Assembly: GCA_025642065.1 (NCBI GenBank)
Contig: JAODUP010000674.1
Span: 92,001 to 156,000, forward strand
DNA length: 64,000 bases
Reading direction: 5' to 3'
From: Paralvinella palmiformis
Taxonomy: Eukaryota; Annelida; Polychaeta; Terebellida; Alvinellidae
The translations under genes and the position numbers were made by a program. This document shows, one piece after another, positions 48,775-60,649 of this stretch. How positions within the stretch are numbered: position 1 is the first letter of the stretch; the number at the start of each line of letters is the position of its first letter. The notes beneath the pieces are model-generated. The model made no database searches. It had not been told where the DNA came from and saw nothing but the letters and a program-made list of their open reading frames with translations.

Positions 48775-49315
48775 TGTCTGCTGCATCTCTGACTAGCTGG
48801 CCCGTTGGCTGACAGACTCTGGCTGGCCGGCCGGCCGGCTTGGCTGGTCAGATTATGGTAGTGTCGTCGACCAGCCAGCCGAGGCAGCCAACAGTGGCGC
48901 TGACATATCCTCTCCTCCTTTGTACCACATGGGTAATGGGGCGCCTTTTTGATATTAGGGGTATAGCGGCCCCGATACAGTAAAGACACTACAGAAATAC
49001 CTCATCCTCCCCCCAATTCGGTCGGACTCGAGCCCCATGAGCCGAAACCACCCATCAGACGGTCGGAGGGCAAACAAATCCGATTGTACACACGGCTCCA
49101 GGACAGGAGGCTTTATGGCCGGGTCGGCCTAGGTTAGCACCGAGTCAGATATCAACTTGTTCGCCTTGGATACAAAGAGTGGCCAGTATTATCTGTCTTG
49201 GTTCGGTCTGTCTGAGTCTGACTCCGCCACCAACCGTCGGCTAGCTGATGGCAGCTCAGACTGAACGCTGACATTGGGTGACGTCGTCAGCTGTGACTAG
49301 TGTCAAACTAGATGG
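48775..49315. other. GC-enriched intronic stretch with GGCC cluster
   Basis: Contains overlapping GGCCGGCC words (48824-48838) with flanking GGCTGGC repeats that read in both directions (48795-48890). No gene. Confidence 0.3.
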
Positions 49316-49329
49316 ACGCTTTGTTTGTT

Positions 49330-49370
49330 CACACACACACACACACATACACACACACACACACACACAC
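49330..49370. repeat. (CA)n microsatellite
   Basis: About 19 CA units with one TA break. Confidence 0.85.
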
Positions 49371-49666
49371 CTTCCACTTCCCCTTTCCTGCGCACATCGT
49401 CTAAACTAGCCCGCTCAAATCATCTCCGGCTAACTACGATCTACTTGTTAAGCTATTAGGTGCTAAGCAGTGCTGCCACCTAGCCGTGGCACGAATGCTG
49501 CCAATCAAGAATATAAATACAACAGTTCCGCATTTAAAAGCACTTACACAAAAAGCTCCCCACCACCATCTGACCGAAATCGCCTCTAAAATAAAGCAAA
49601 TGGCATTTTAAAGGAATACGGATCCAATCACTAGCAACAGATCAGTCTTCATCTACTGAAAGTTAA

Positions 49667-49670
<4 letters not shown>

Positions 49671-49702
<32 letters not shown>
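49671..49702. repeat. (AT)n microsatellite
   Basis: About 16 AT units. Confidence 0.85.
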
Positions 49703-49706
<4 letters not shown>

Positions 49707-50214
49707 ATTGCAGATGAGTATAACTCGTCCATTCTTCTACTGGTAACTAGGCAATGCGATTCTTGTATTTTTTGTGGTTAGGCTCGCTATCAGCTATAAG
49801 AAAATGATTCATACCTCAGTCGGTTGCTAATTGTTTTTTTAAATTATCCATGGATTACACAGACCGAGGCCCGAACACATAAAACCGGGCAAGCACCGGA
49901 GTTATAACTGCTAACACCTCGGTAATGTAATCAGCTCTACGTATCACCTGTAAGCATGTTCAGTAATGGAACAACGAATCTCTTCCAAGATGTGTTGATA
50001 AGTCAATCATCTTAACTCGAAAACCCCAAATTCCCGTTTTCAAACAAGCTAAGATAATGAAAAAAATAACAATAACAACCGGCAGGAACAACAACAGCAG
50101 CAGCAGGAACCACCCCCTACCAGAACAACAAGAGTGGCGGTACTTTATAGCCAGTTCCACAAAACAAAGGCAGTAAATTTCCTAAATGTGCATTACAGAT
50201 ACAAGTGGTTAATG

Positions 50215-51255
50215 GCCCTTGAGTATCTGCTCTCGAAAGCTGCAGCGGCAGCACTAGGCACGCATGCGTGTACGCATGCGCACAGCCAGCGGCGTGCCCG
50301 ATACTAATAAATACGCTGCTCGTGTATATCGTCGAACGTCAGATAACGCCAACGGGGCAGAAAGCAGCGAAAGAAAAACTATATGATAAATTTAAAAACC
50401 AAAAACCCCCAAACCACACCCTCCTTCGCCCCAAACGGAAAGGCACACATCGATAATTAATACTGATTACCCAACGGCAGAACATAATTAATAAACGCCT
50501 TAATTAGGTGGATATTGGTCAACAAATTCGTACCGTTAGCCACTTCACCCCCGACGGCCTCCCCCATTCGCCTTCAAGTCAATCAACCCTAGCCACTGAC
50601 GAATAGCCGAGAAACTCAATTATGAGTCAGAAGCTGTCAGTCAAATAATTAAGATTAATTGGTCTGCTTACAACATCTAGACAACCAAGTCGGTAATAGA
50701 TCTTGTGCCGAGAACGACACCGGCAACGATTATTTCGCTGTTTATTGCGCGATATAATGACGATGATGACGGTAATAATAAAGCCGAGAGTCTGGCTGGG
50801 TGGGTTGGGTGGAGCTGCTGGGTGAGTGGGTGGGAAATGTATCAAATATTGCCACAAATTATAGAAGACTTACCGATCAATATACGAAGGCTATTTAGAA
50901 AACATCGGTCATATTGTGACGCCAATGGCACTGTTCCCACCAAAAACGCACCTTCAACGATTCATCTTCATAGGTTTTCAGGTGACGCCCAGGTGAACAG
51001 AAATCTCTCCCCTCAAACGGGCAAACAGACCTCGCCCGCCTTCGACTCAATAACCACGTGACGACGGCTGCGCGCATGCGCCGGCGAGGTGCCACTCCAT
51101 AATGAATGTCGGCCACTTCAGCGCGACATCTATCAACAGTTGAACGGATTAGAAACATCAAACAAAAACGTGCTGACTGATAACAGGACACTGATTAATG
51201 CCATCTCTCATATAAGATAATTAATTTCCTGACAGCACGTCGCGCGCAGCCAGTA
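50215..51255. promoter_or_regulatory. Intronic island with NRF1-like sites
   Basis: Unique block starting with CGCATGCG repeats (50260-50281), followed by AATTAATAAAC and TAATTAGG homeodomain words (50455-50512) and GCGCGCATGCGCCGG near 51069-51083, a good NRF1 match. NRF1 sites at both ends make an internal alternative promoter conceivable. Open frames (50705-51061 plus, 50895-51191 minus) oppose one another and lack motifs. Confidence 0.3.
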
Positions 51256-51259
51256 AGTG

Positions 51260-52325
51260 GGACACATCTGAATAGCGTGCACACACACACACACACACCA
51301 CTCATTACCTGACACCGTAAAAACCATAAACACCGGATCTTTTCCGCGATCACGAAATTGTACACATTCTACAGGTAGAATACACCGGTATCAGGTATCC
51401 TGTTACAAATTAGTTGCTTTTTTCGTCTTCGTCATATAAATGATGGCATGTGTGAGTAGGAGGAAGTCTAGCTGGTACTCGGGCCCTGTGAATACAATGC
51501 TCAGTGGTTGATGTACCTGGGGACAGACAGGTAGATGACAAGTCTACCTGCAATACATCATCAGGTGTTTAAAATAACACTTGGCCCCGCTGGCGTGTTT
51601 CAACAGCGTTATCACAAATAGGTCAGGTATGGATTTGAAAAGCCAGCTTTAAGACATCTCTCTCTCGCTCTCTCTCTAAAGTGTTTAACTATTGGGAGAA
51701 AATTCAGTTCAGAACGAAATTGCCTGAAGCAAATTACAACATCTAAAGTACTGAGTCAGGGAACAACTACAGAACAATCACGATTCATACAATTAAATAA
51801 TACTTCAGAAGATCCTTTACCTTTTTGCTGTGGATTGGTCTAATTGATCAGTCAGAATGACTCTGTAGTTGATAAACAGACAGACACAGTCAGCCGAATA
51901 TAGACTTAGGTCTATTATTAAGTCTTAAATTTTGGCGTTCTCACGATGTTGTTATACTGTTGACGCAGTGTTTACGGGGATTCTGTATTAATCTTTGATT
52001 TTTTAGAGGTGTATAATACCGTACAGTGAAACCTGCTAGCCGAGAATGCATAGCTTCGGAGCTCATCTAACCAGTCAACTAGTACTAATTGCTATCTGAT
52101 GATGACTGTATCCAGACACCACACATGACCCAGGTTACCACAGCAATCTATAGATGTGCGCAAAACACACATATCTATATACCCGACAATTATCTCACGC
52201 AAGTACTACTGTCTCGTTTTACCTAATTTTAACCAATATTCGTCAAAGGTTAAGATGGACTGATAAGACCCATAAATCTTGAAACATCTTTGCAATTGTC
52301 ACAGCTGTCTGTCATCTAATCCGCG
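51260..52325. other. Intronic non-coding stretch
   Basis: Short CA (51281-51298) and CT (51658-51676) tracts; otherwise unique AT-rich DNA with nothing recognised. Confidence 0.3.
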
Positions 52326-52329
52326 AGTT

Positions 52330-53130
52330 TTGTTTCCTATGCGAATATAATTATTCATCTGTTGGCTCGGTTCACCGAGATCCTATCTATAGACAATACA
52401 GTTGGCCCTGTGGGTGTCTACCCACAACACCGCCGTATGCATAATAAAAATGATCAACAACGATTAGAGAAGCTTGTACCGAGTTTGCCCGCAATTGTAC
52501 CGCTATTAAAGCTAATCACACACACCCACACACACACACCCCGAACAATTCTTCAATTAATTACTATAAACTTGAATAACAATCTCGCCCAACAGAGCCC
52601 GTAGAACTGGCAACAACCTTGACGTACACGTTATATTACACAGCAGCGTTCTGGCGAACTTGAGAAAAAGTTCGATTTAATCCCAATATACAAAATCCAA
52701 CGAGGAAATGTTTACACAAGACGTTTTTCTTGCTAATGAAAGAAGTGAATTTCATCAGAAACTTCTTCCACTACTTCTTTTCACACCTACACGTCTAATG
52801 CAAGACGTCTGTATATGGCAGCCTGGAATATACGCCGAGCAGCGAACAAAAAACCGGCACTAGTCCGGGCAGAAAAAGACGACAAGGCCCGTGATTTTGA
52901 AGATTCAGAGCAGGTATCCACCAGATTGGAAAACCTTATAACAATGTAGCAAAAACGAGCAAGAGAAACATCCCAGCAGCATATCAGACAGACATTATAA
53001 ACAAGTGCTGCGTCGATGTTACGAGCATCGCTTTTTGACCGAACAAACCTTGGTCAGTCGAATTAGGTGAGGTTTTCAGGCCAGGGCGTAATCCTTTCCC
53101 GTCTTCACCCTGAACCCAACTATAGCAAAC
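52330..53130. other. Unique intronic stretch
   Basis: AT/GC-balanced, repeat-poor apart from a short CA tract (52516-52540). TTAATTACTA and ATTAATAC-like homeodomain words occur. No coding signal. Confidence 0.22.
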
Positions 53131-53239
53131 GTGCATCATTGAAATGTTAGAATTTAAATGATGAAGTTATTAAATGTCTACAATTATAAGACTTGATTCA
53201 TGTTGGCATTCTCTGTCTCTCTTATCCTCTCTCTGTGTG

Positions 53240-53242
53240 TTC

Positions 53243-53280
<38 letters not shown>

Positions 53281-53293
53281 CAATAAATCAATA

Positions 53294-53356
<63 letters not shown>

Positions 53357-53424
53357 GGTTGTATATGTCTGTCTGTCTACCTATCTATCTATATCTATTT
53401 ATTTATCTATCTATCTATCTATCT
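53240..53424. repeat. (ATCA)n then (CTAT)n tetranucleotide arrays
   Basis: About 28 ATCA units with a few ATAA variants (53243-53356), then CTGT/CTAT repeats (53370-53424). Confidence 0.9.
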
Positions 53425-53666
53425 CACCACCAACACCTCCCTCTCTATGCCAGTGACTGTTGAATATTTCATCGTTAAAGGAGCGGCCGGTAAGGACAAG
53501 ACACTAGCAGACAGAGAATGGACGGAGAGCATGTTTTATCACTGATGGATGATGGTGTTACGTAACAAATTACCGATAAAGGGCGTGCTTGGAACGGTTA
53601 ATGTCTTGGCGTACTCCTCTAGAATGGCGTCGCTTAAGATAAACATGTCAACTTAGGTGTCTAGAA

Positions 53667-53712
53667 CACACACACACACACACACGCAGAGAGAGAGAGA
53701 GAGAGAGAGAGG
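53667..53712. repeat. (CA)n(GA)n microsatellite
   Basis: About 9 CA and 12 GA units. Confidence 0.85.
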
Positions 53713-53714
53713 GG

Positions 53715-54880
53715 CTACAGAGATGAGTGTCTTACGTCGACGTCTATTTCCCAATCATCCCTAGATCTAGGTTCTTACATTTAACCAGAACCTTCCTCTA
53801 ATTCGTATCTCAACACAAACGTATCACTATCACTACAATAGACATTTCACCATCCACCATCATTTCCCACAAATTTTCCTCTGTTCCTCACACAATTAGT
53901 CTGAAGTTGCACCGACCCCTCATGCCTACCAAATGACGCATTTAATCAGGACCTCCCACCTTTCACGACACATACGCCAAGGAAACGTTTCACTGACTCA
54001 TGTCCATAAAAATACCCAAGCAAGTCATCCCTCGCTCAACACTTTATCCACTGTCACACGTCTACAACTCACCAGTACCACCCAACTCCTCATTCTTCCT
54101 CACAGCTCCTGCCAGATTGTATACCCCCCTCCGTATCCCCATTCCGAGCAGCACCATAGACAATCTCCTCCTGGTTCGCCCATTTGCCTACGACCCCTAA
54201 AACAGAACCCCCCCGCCATGACGACCGAAATACAACCGCATACATCACGTCGGCATGACATTGGCGATGATTTACAGAACGTTAGCCACAGCGATATGGC
54301 AAATAGAAGCGACATCGCCGAGACAAAAGGTCCACATCAAGCCCCATATCCAGTGTGTGATGCTCATATTGGCGCTCACAATACCTGTCACGGTTGATGA
54401 ATATGATTAGTACGGCTAACATCTTGTTGCCGTTGGACAGCGGAGATGTGCCACGACAGATAAGCGTTAAAGCTGTCCATCAGACACATACGGTGCTGGC
54501 TGCTGGCAGTGGTAAGCGTATAGGAGAGAGAGGGGGAGGGGGAGCGCTGGTGGTCGGGACCAACAACAGATAGACGCAGACAAGTGAGCCTCGAAAAAGA
54601 TGGCATTTGACTGACAGCTTGGCTTCAGTCATTAGCGATAATGTACGAAATGGCGCTTCGCCGCTCCCGCGAATAGATGGACTTTAGCTGGCAACAAATG
54701 ACCATCGGGAACGTGAGCCATAGCTGGCTCCACAGAATAGATATACAACTAGCCATGCACGCACACACATGCAAAGATAACAAATTATCTCTAGGACACA
54801 CTGAATAATGCTACTAGATTAAAGCATACATCGGCAGCAGTACAAAGGTTTTCTTTAAAATCGCGAAATCAAATTCTGAA
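53715..54880. other. Intronic non-coding stretch
   Basis: The longest frame, 53933-54397, has no recognised motif and no promoter or splice support. GA-rich patch at 54523-54543. Confidence 0.3.
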
Positions 54881-55204
54881 AAATAAACGAAATCAGATAG
54901 ACAGATAGGCACACGGACGCGCGCGCACACATACACACCACTAGCCATTTGAATAAGAGACATTCGGACGCTAATGGCCAGGCATCAGGCCAAACATGGC
55001 AAGGCGCTGTTGTTGTCATGTACGATGGGTCGATAACTGGCAGTCTATATCTGCTTGTGTGTGTGTGTTTCTGTTCGTGTGTGTGTGTTTGCGGTGACCA
55101 TGGCCCCATATCCATCGACAATGACAGTGAATGATGGCTGACAGCGCTCTGATGTGACGGCATACCGACATCTCATTTTGTTTACTGACCACCATCAGCT
55201 ACAG

Positions 55205-55285
55205 CCAAGGACAACGGAGAGAAAGAGAGAGGGGGGGGCGGAAGGGGAGAGAAAGAGAGAGGGGGGGCGGAAGGGGAGAAAACGA
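55205..55285 (+). repeat. Two tandem copies of a GA-rich ~33-bp unit
   Basis: GGAGAGAAAGAGAGAGGGGG followed by GCGGAAG occurs twice, ending at 55240 and about 55275. The purine-only strand could form a triplex. Confidence 0.75.
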
Positions 55286-55299
55286 GAGACCCCAACCGA

Positions 55300-55960
55300 A
55301 CAAACTACTTTCTCGCATTTCACGACTGGCTCGCAAAAACAAAGAAAAAAAATCGCTAAACGTCGACCAATGTCTACTTTGTCAGAAGCGCTTAAAGGGT
55401 AGACAGACGACAGAACATTGCTGCCATATCAGAGGCACCCATCAACTGACAAGACACGTCCGATTGCCGTTGAACCCAACCGAGAGACCCCTCTCCTTCG
55501 TCCGATGAGGATATTACATAGAGGCGAGGCGCGTTTTTCATGTGCGCCGAATAAATCCAGCGCCTTCGCCATCGGAAGGAATGAACTATGACGGATCGTG
55601 ACTGGTGCCGTAATTTCCCCAGAGCGACATTAAAAGTGGTAAGCCAGGTGTACGGTGGCGTTCGGCCGATGCCGAGCACGAAGACCTTACCCATACGGCG
55701 AGGCCCCCTCTATAAAGTTATTGGCACGTGCGTTAATCGCGCCGACATCTGGCGCAGTGTTTCTCGTCACAATTAAAGAAAACTCTCCACCGACTGCTCG
55801 CTTGCGTAAGCGGCAAGAAGTTGGCCGAGCCGGATAAAAGCCGCCCGATGGTTCGGGAGGTCCCCGCGCTGAAGGATCGACAGTGATTTGCACGCTCGTC
55901 CACGGCCACGCTAATACACTTATGGTTCAGATGCCACATGAAGCGGTCGTTGTCATAGAT
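55300..55960. promoter_or_regulatory. Intronic GC-enriched island
   Basis: Unique DNA with CGTTAATCGCG, ACAATTAAAG and several CGGC-rich words. Open frames on both strands overlap in this block, which is typical of GC-rich non-coding DNA, and none shows a domain. Confidence 0.25.
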
Positions 55961-56435
55961 TGCTGATGGAGTCAAGAGAGAGAGAGAGAAGAAGAGATAG
56001 AGTATATGTGTCTCTGTGTGTGTGTGAATGATCAGATCCACCACACAGCAGACTAACCTAGTATTGCTACCACAACAGACTGGGTCAGCATGAAAGTGGA
56101 CCAGATCGGATTCCAGTTTTATTCATTAGACCCACTGCGGCGTGGATGGTGGTAGCTGCAACAACGTCTCGGATACTCTGAACGGCAATATATGACCATT
56201 AGCGTCGACGACGAAATGAAAGTTAATAATAATAAGACAAACGCTGCCAACGAAGGCGTGACAACATCCAACAGCCTGTGTCCACAATGTAATACCAGAT
56301 ACTGGTGTCTAACCAAAGTTACCTCTCTCTCTCTCTCGCTGGTAATATATGAATAAAGCACATCGTTTCGTCCAACAGAGCAGATGGAGTTATTCGAGTG
56401 ATGTACGCCATAAAACTGACCCCTGCTACAATATA
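55960..56435. other. Intronic stretch with short GA/CT tracts
   Basis: (GA)n 55974-55992 and (CT)n 56322-56337; minus-strand frame 56119-56439 has no domain. Nothing else. Confidence 0.3.
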
Positions 56436-56439
56436 TCAA

Positions 56440-57420
56440 ACTGAATTATGAGCCACGCAATTACGGGGCTAAATTACAGACCAGCATGCCATAAATCAAG
56501 TCACCTTTATCAACCAAAGGAACGAAGCGGACACCCCCCCCCCACTCCCATCGCCAAATCGCCCATCATTCTATGCCCTCATCTTCGTATCTCCGAGCTA
56601 GCCAGTCAAGAACACCCACCCACCCTTCACAAAACATGAAAGGAATGTAACTCATGCATCTGGACTGGACCGTGGACATCAGTGCACGCTGGTGTTCGCA
56701 CACAACACACAATCCCATACAGTTAAACACGGTGAAACCGTCTGGGCTGACCGACCAGTTAGCTAGAGGATGTTGTTTTCGGGAAGTAGTCGGCGCCAAA
56801 GAATGCCCAGTCAACTCGGCAGTAGAACTGAGTCAATCATTTCCTCCACTAAGTGTCATTAGCTCGGCGGACGAATCAAGCTTTCCCAATGTCTATTGGC
56901 CCATAAAACAACAGAGCTCACTAGGCCTCCTATTTATCAGGCCGATCTCTTTAAGTGCTCCACTAAACCAAACAGATACCACAGCGCCCCGACCAAAACT
57001 CGGCTTACCTAACTAACGACCGAGAGAAAGAAAAAAAAAACCACCCAAAACAACGACAACCGGAAAGGAAACATGGCCATCACGCTAACAATCTTCGTAT
57101 TAATGGAAGTGGAAAACTTTTCAAAAATTTATAAAACATGGTCCTGGTGTCGATCAAATGTCGAGGCTGTCACGTGGTCAGTATATTTAGGCAAATACTT
57201 GGTTCCGCTGTTTGAGGGAGGGTGGCTTTCGGCAGGGAGGGAGAATTGATTGGACGATTCCCCGAATCGGAGGGAGTGGTCGGCGTATGTGAGCGATAAA
57301 AGGGGGACGCTGACGGCCTACACTCCAAAGTGGCACTCATTAAGTATTATTTATGTGACTGGTAAGTGACAAGTATGAAAAATAAACGACGTTATTAGTG
57401 GACTCTGTGACTGATAACAT
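56440..57420. promoter_or_regulatory. Intronic unique island
   Basis: Long repeat-poor stretch. It contains TCACGTGGTC (57171-57180), a GATAAAAGGGGG word (57294-57305), an AAGTGG NK2-like site and TCATTAAG. The open frame at 56654-57016 has no recognised motif. Candidate enhancer by sequence composition only. Confidence 0.28.
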
Positions 57421-57429
57421 AACTCATCA

Positions 57430-57880
57430 ATCACTCTACAATTAGCATTTCGGCCCAATACATTTCCAATGGAGATCCATCAGTTCTCCCGGAGTGTAAT
57501 GTCCACCGTTGTGTGTTTGCTCACTCCCGTATCGGATGCCGCACGCACGTCCGTCCGCCCGTAAAGCCAACGGACACAAACGCAGGCTGGCAAGCGGACA
57601 GGCAAGCTGGAGATTTATCACTGAAGGCAGGCTGGCACGAGCACACACACACGGAAAATAAAGACGAAGATATACGTGAACACCGTGACATAAATGTAAC
57701 ACATAGGTACGTACTGACAAACAGATAGATTGACAAGCTATGAAACACGGACGAATATGTGCATAGGTAAATGCAAAGACCGGTCGCCCTATTTGTAGCT
57801 GACCATTTCTCCCTTAGCCCAATCCATCCATTCTCCTTCTCGATGAAGGTGGCCTCTGTAAAACGAGCCTCTCAAAACTT
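57430..57880. other. Intronic non-coding stretch
   Basis: CGTCCGTCCGCCCG and GGCAAGC/GGCAGGC words; no gene seen. Confidence 0.25.
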
Positions 57881-58199
57881 GCCTATCACTTATTAAGAGA
57901 CAGGCAGACAGACGAGGTAGAAGGCGGGAAGTTAAGTGTGAGGGCCAGGCCGATATAACGACGATTTATCGGAGACGCGCCGAGCCAAGTGGCGCCTGTA
58001 TTAGTGTCTGTAAATCTCGGCTCCGGCTATCCACTTGCCGGCATAAATCCATCTACTTCTGTCATCGCTCGATTTGTTTATCAAGCGCGGGACTTTCGAG
58101 AAAAATGAAGCGATAAATCAGCGGCGTGTTAACAATTTACTTTAAAGTATGACTCGCCAAGGTTTCTCCCAGTAACTGAGTAAGCTGGTGGTCTTTCGT

Positions 58200-58200
<1 letters not shown>
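57880..58200. other. Short unique intronic block
   Basis: Repeat-free, with recurrent GTAAATC/ATAAATC words (58011-58017, 58043-58049, 58113-58118) similar to those in other islands of the locus. It ends at a C-run and (CT)n tract. Confidence 0.22.

Positions 58201-58236
<36 letters not shown>
58201..58236. repeat. C-run and (CT)n microsatellite
   Basis: Seven to eight Cs then about 14 CT units. Confidence 0.85.
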
Positions 58237-58237
<1 letters not shown>

Positions 58238-58349
58238 GTGTCTGTGTTATTACTGGCCGTGATGCCCATCTAGTAGGAAGTCAGTTAGCCAAGTGAAAGA
58301 AATAGGAAAGTTGTACCATTCGAAAACGCACATAATCTTAGGTTGTTGG

Positions 58350-58738
58350 TGACACACACACACACACAAGAGCGGAGCAAAAGCACAGGCTATCTATTAC
58401 GATCCTTGCATTACCCAATAAGACATCAACTCTAGTCTTCATTTTCTCTAATATTTCAAGCGCCTTTTACATGACACTGAAACTGTCGACTTCTTTCATT
58501 ATGTCTTCCGCCGTAAAGTAAGAGATTCTGATCCAGGTCAACCAACTCGCTTCCACCCCACCCCAAAGAAAACCCCAACACAACCCATCTTAAAATAACA
58601 CATGAGACTTTATCATGTCCCACTTCGTCAGCCGTCAGTCATTCAAGTGTTTGAAAGAGAAAAGAAGCCTTCATGCCCGTCAATCATCGTGACTCATCTC
58701 ATCTGAGGTCCCAAAGCCAAGCAATGAGTCTAGGTTTG
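58350..58738. other. Intronic non-coding stretch
   Basis: Short CA tract 58350-58368; nothing else recognised. Confidence 0.3.
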
Positions 58739-58739
58739 A

Positions 58740-59370
58740 GTGGCTTGTCAAAGATCGCTCACTCTAAGATGGAAGTTCCGTTTTGTTTGGCTGTGTCGAT
58801 CTGTAAATAATACGCCATCACGTCGAATAGGAAACAGAACCACCACAGACCGATTGCTGACTATAATACATCAGCCAGGTGATCCAATAACGTTTGTATC
58901 ACAGTGGCAGCGCCGTGGTGTGCCATGTATCAGTGAAAGCGGCACGCAGTTGGCACATTGGTCATTATAGTGTATTTGTAGCCTTGTGCGAACAATGAAT
59001 ACAGTGCATCTGACACATCAGGATGCATGTCAGCGTTACAAATTTGGGAGCTGTGCCATTCCAACAAACATAATTCGGTGCCAGCAGCAGAATGAAATTG
59101 GTATATGTGCTAGAACCGTGACTGGATTAATTTATTTCTTGGCATCAACAACTTTCTACATGTCATAACGAACAGTCGTCTAACAGTACCAGTCCAGCGG
59201 ACATGGCATATGAACAACCAAGACATAAGTCAATCGCCGCTCGTCCTATAAAATCTTGACCTACGCATCATTATAGACATTTTCGATGCCAACACAACGA
59301 CCCTGGCATACAACGTATCACAACACACCGTCTTTCGGTGCCTGCGTCGTGCCACTGATCAACCAAGCTA
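58740..59370 (+). mobile_element. Decayed Tc1-like transposase fragment
   Basis: At about 59240-59355 one frame reads DLRIIIDIFDANTTTLAYN then VSQHTVFRCLRRA, which lines up with the Tc1-family DNA-binding region (an R-x-L-x-x-x-F-x-x-A...VS-x-x-TV-x-x-x-LR-x-A pattern) near the second helix-turn-helix. Frames upstream are broken by stops and shifts. No DDE catalytic domain or terminal inverted repeats were identified. Old, inactive; the call rests on one short match. Confidence 0.35.
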
Positions 59371-59379
59371 GGCTTGGTC

Positions 59380-60540
59380 TGCTAACTTAATTCTGTTTGA
59401 TTGACAGGTGGACAGATTCAATCTGATTGACGTGAGCACCAACATAATGCCAGCTGATCTTAGCTCTGGTGCCACTTAGCAGGCTGGCTACATTTATATA
59501 GTGCGCACACGCAACCAGACCTACCCATACGTGCGTACGGGCTAAGATTACTGTTCGGCCAGTTACCGAGTTCAACCATATAAAGCTAAGAACCATTCCA
59601 GCTTTAACTGGAAGCTGTGAATGAATGGGTTATTTATCTGCAGCACTGGTCATCTGGGGGACATATTGCCCTAAGGCTGCGGTATAACGAACACTAGTAG
59701 ACGATCAGGGCCTCGTGTCTTTTATTAAATGATAAAATATCACACAGTCAACAGGCACGAGGATTCGATCCCATGACCCGGGTTACGGAAAAGACCAATT
59801 ACAATTGAAATGGCTGTCATCTTTACATAGTTGAACTTTAAGGCCAACATCGAGGAATTGTGTGCATTAGATTACCTGTGCCTCGTCGACTCCAGGTGAA
59901 ATATCAAAACAAACAAACAAATAAACAAACCCGAGTGACTAGTTAGTACAATGAACATCAGCAGTACAAAGAAGCCCCGACACGCCAAGGTTAGAAAATT
60001 CGAAGTCAGAGGACACCAAATGTGAAATGGCACGGGAATCAAATACAGACAACTCACTGACAAATGGTACCTACAACAAGCAAGGTGATGGGCGAGTCAG
60101 CCTCATGGACCAATAACCCCCCCCCCAACTCCGTAAACAATAGGCGAAATGACAAGAAGTCGATAACAATAACAACAACAACGACTGCAACAACAGCAAG
60201 TTGAGAGCCATTTATCAGCCATCGTGGTCAGCGTTCATTGAACGATTCATCACCCAGAACGGGCAAGGACAGCTCTGGAGAAACGTAAACAAAACAAAAA
60301 GCGCGGTACGAGCGAGCAGACGATACTCGGATGGACACACAGACACACAACACACAGAGATGTCATATTGACAGACAAGTCATACTGAGCCATCACATCA
60401 GACATCAACACACAAACACGGAGACCGGAGCGCTGCAGCAGAAACACGCACGCGCGCGCGCGCCGAGATACGCACAGTGAGGCAGACGATGGCCAGCCAG
60501 CGCCGGTCTCGGACGACGACAACAACAATAATCCAGCGTT
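59380..60540. other. Intronic stretch just inside the donor
   Basis: Mostly unique. It has a C-run (60118-60127), AACAACAA patches (60166-60192) and a CGCG tract (60450-60464). No gene other than the exon that follows. Confidence 0.3.
59735..59800 (-). mobile_element. tRNA-like SINE fragment
   Basis: Minus strand CCCGGGTCATGGGATCGAATCCTCG carries a near-consensus B-box. The head and body are not recognisable. Confidence 0.35.
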
Positions 60541-60549
60541 CAACTTACA
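60541..60549 (-). other. Splice donor after the MTRRKQ exon
   Basis: AAAT|GTAAGTTG on the minus strand matches the metazoan donor consensus GTAAGT over all six intronic bases. It leaves the coding exon in phase 1, compatible with the acceptor at 37745. Confidence 0.8.
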
Positions 60550-60588
60550 TTTCATCCGTTTTGGACATATCTGTTTGCGTCGAGTCAT
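60549..60588 (-). CDS. tsh: First coding exon of the Teashirt homologue (13 codons plus 1 base)
   Basis: On the minus strand ATG at 60588-60586 opens MTRRKQICPKRMK, then one base (T) and a strong donor GTAAGT (60548-60543). The exon therefore ends in phase 1, and the main exon at 37744 begins in phase 1; the split codon becomes TAT (Tyr). From memory, vertebrate TSHZ genes also start with a tiny exon of 13 codons in phase 1 encoding M-P-R-R-K-Q. RRKQ-x-x-P followed by basic residues is also the N-terminal NuRD/RBBP4-binding motif of FOG, SALL and BCL11 proteins, so a corepressor-recruiting role is inferred. The base at -3 is G, a good initiation context. The frame stays open upstream to about 60684 but with no earlier ATG. 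SALL-type genes also begin with an RRKQ exon, but exon length, phase and position favour this gene. A cDNA has not been seen. Confidence 0.82.
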
Positions 60589-60649
60589 TCCTCCTCCGAT
60601 TAAAACATCCGGTTCGCGCGTCGGCGTTCCGCTGAAATTCCTAGCAGGA

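Larger units (their letters stand above)
37745..60548 (-). other. tsh: Large first intron of the Teashirt homologue (22,804 bp)
   Basis: The donor is GTAAGT at 60548-60543 and the acceptor is a pyrimidine-rich run ending in AG at 37746-37745 on the minus strand. Both exon ends are phase 1. The intron holds no other convincing coding sequence; open frames in it are short and mostly made of repeats or shadows of simple sequence. It contains several repeat-free GC-richer islands (39.7-40.5, 44.2-45.4, 50.2-51.2, 52.3-53.1, 55.3-56.0, 56.4-57.4 kb). These are candidate enhancers, since introns of this gene type commonly carry them. Boundaries are inferred from splice motifs only. Confidence 0.78.

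Noticed and set aside
53933..54397. 154-codon plus-strand open frame in the intron
   Set aside because: No recognised motif; Pro/His/Thr-rich translation of C-rich sequence without promoter or splice support.
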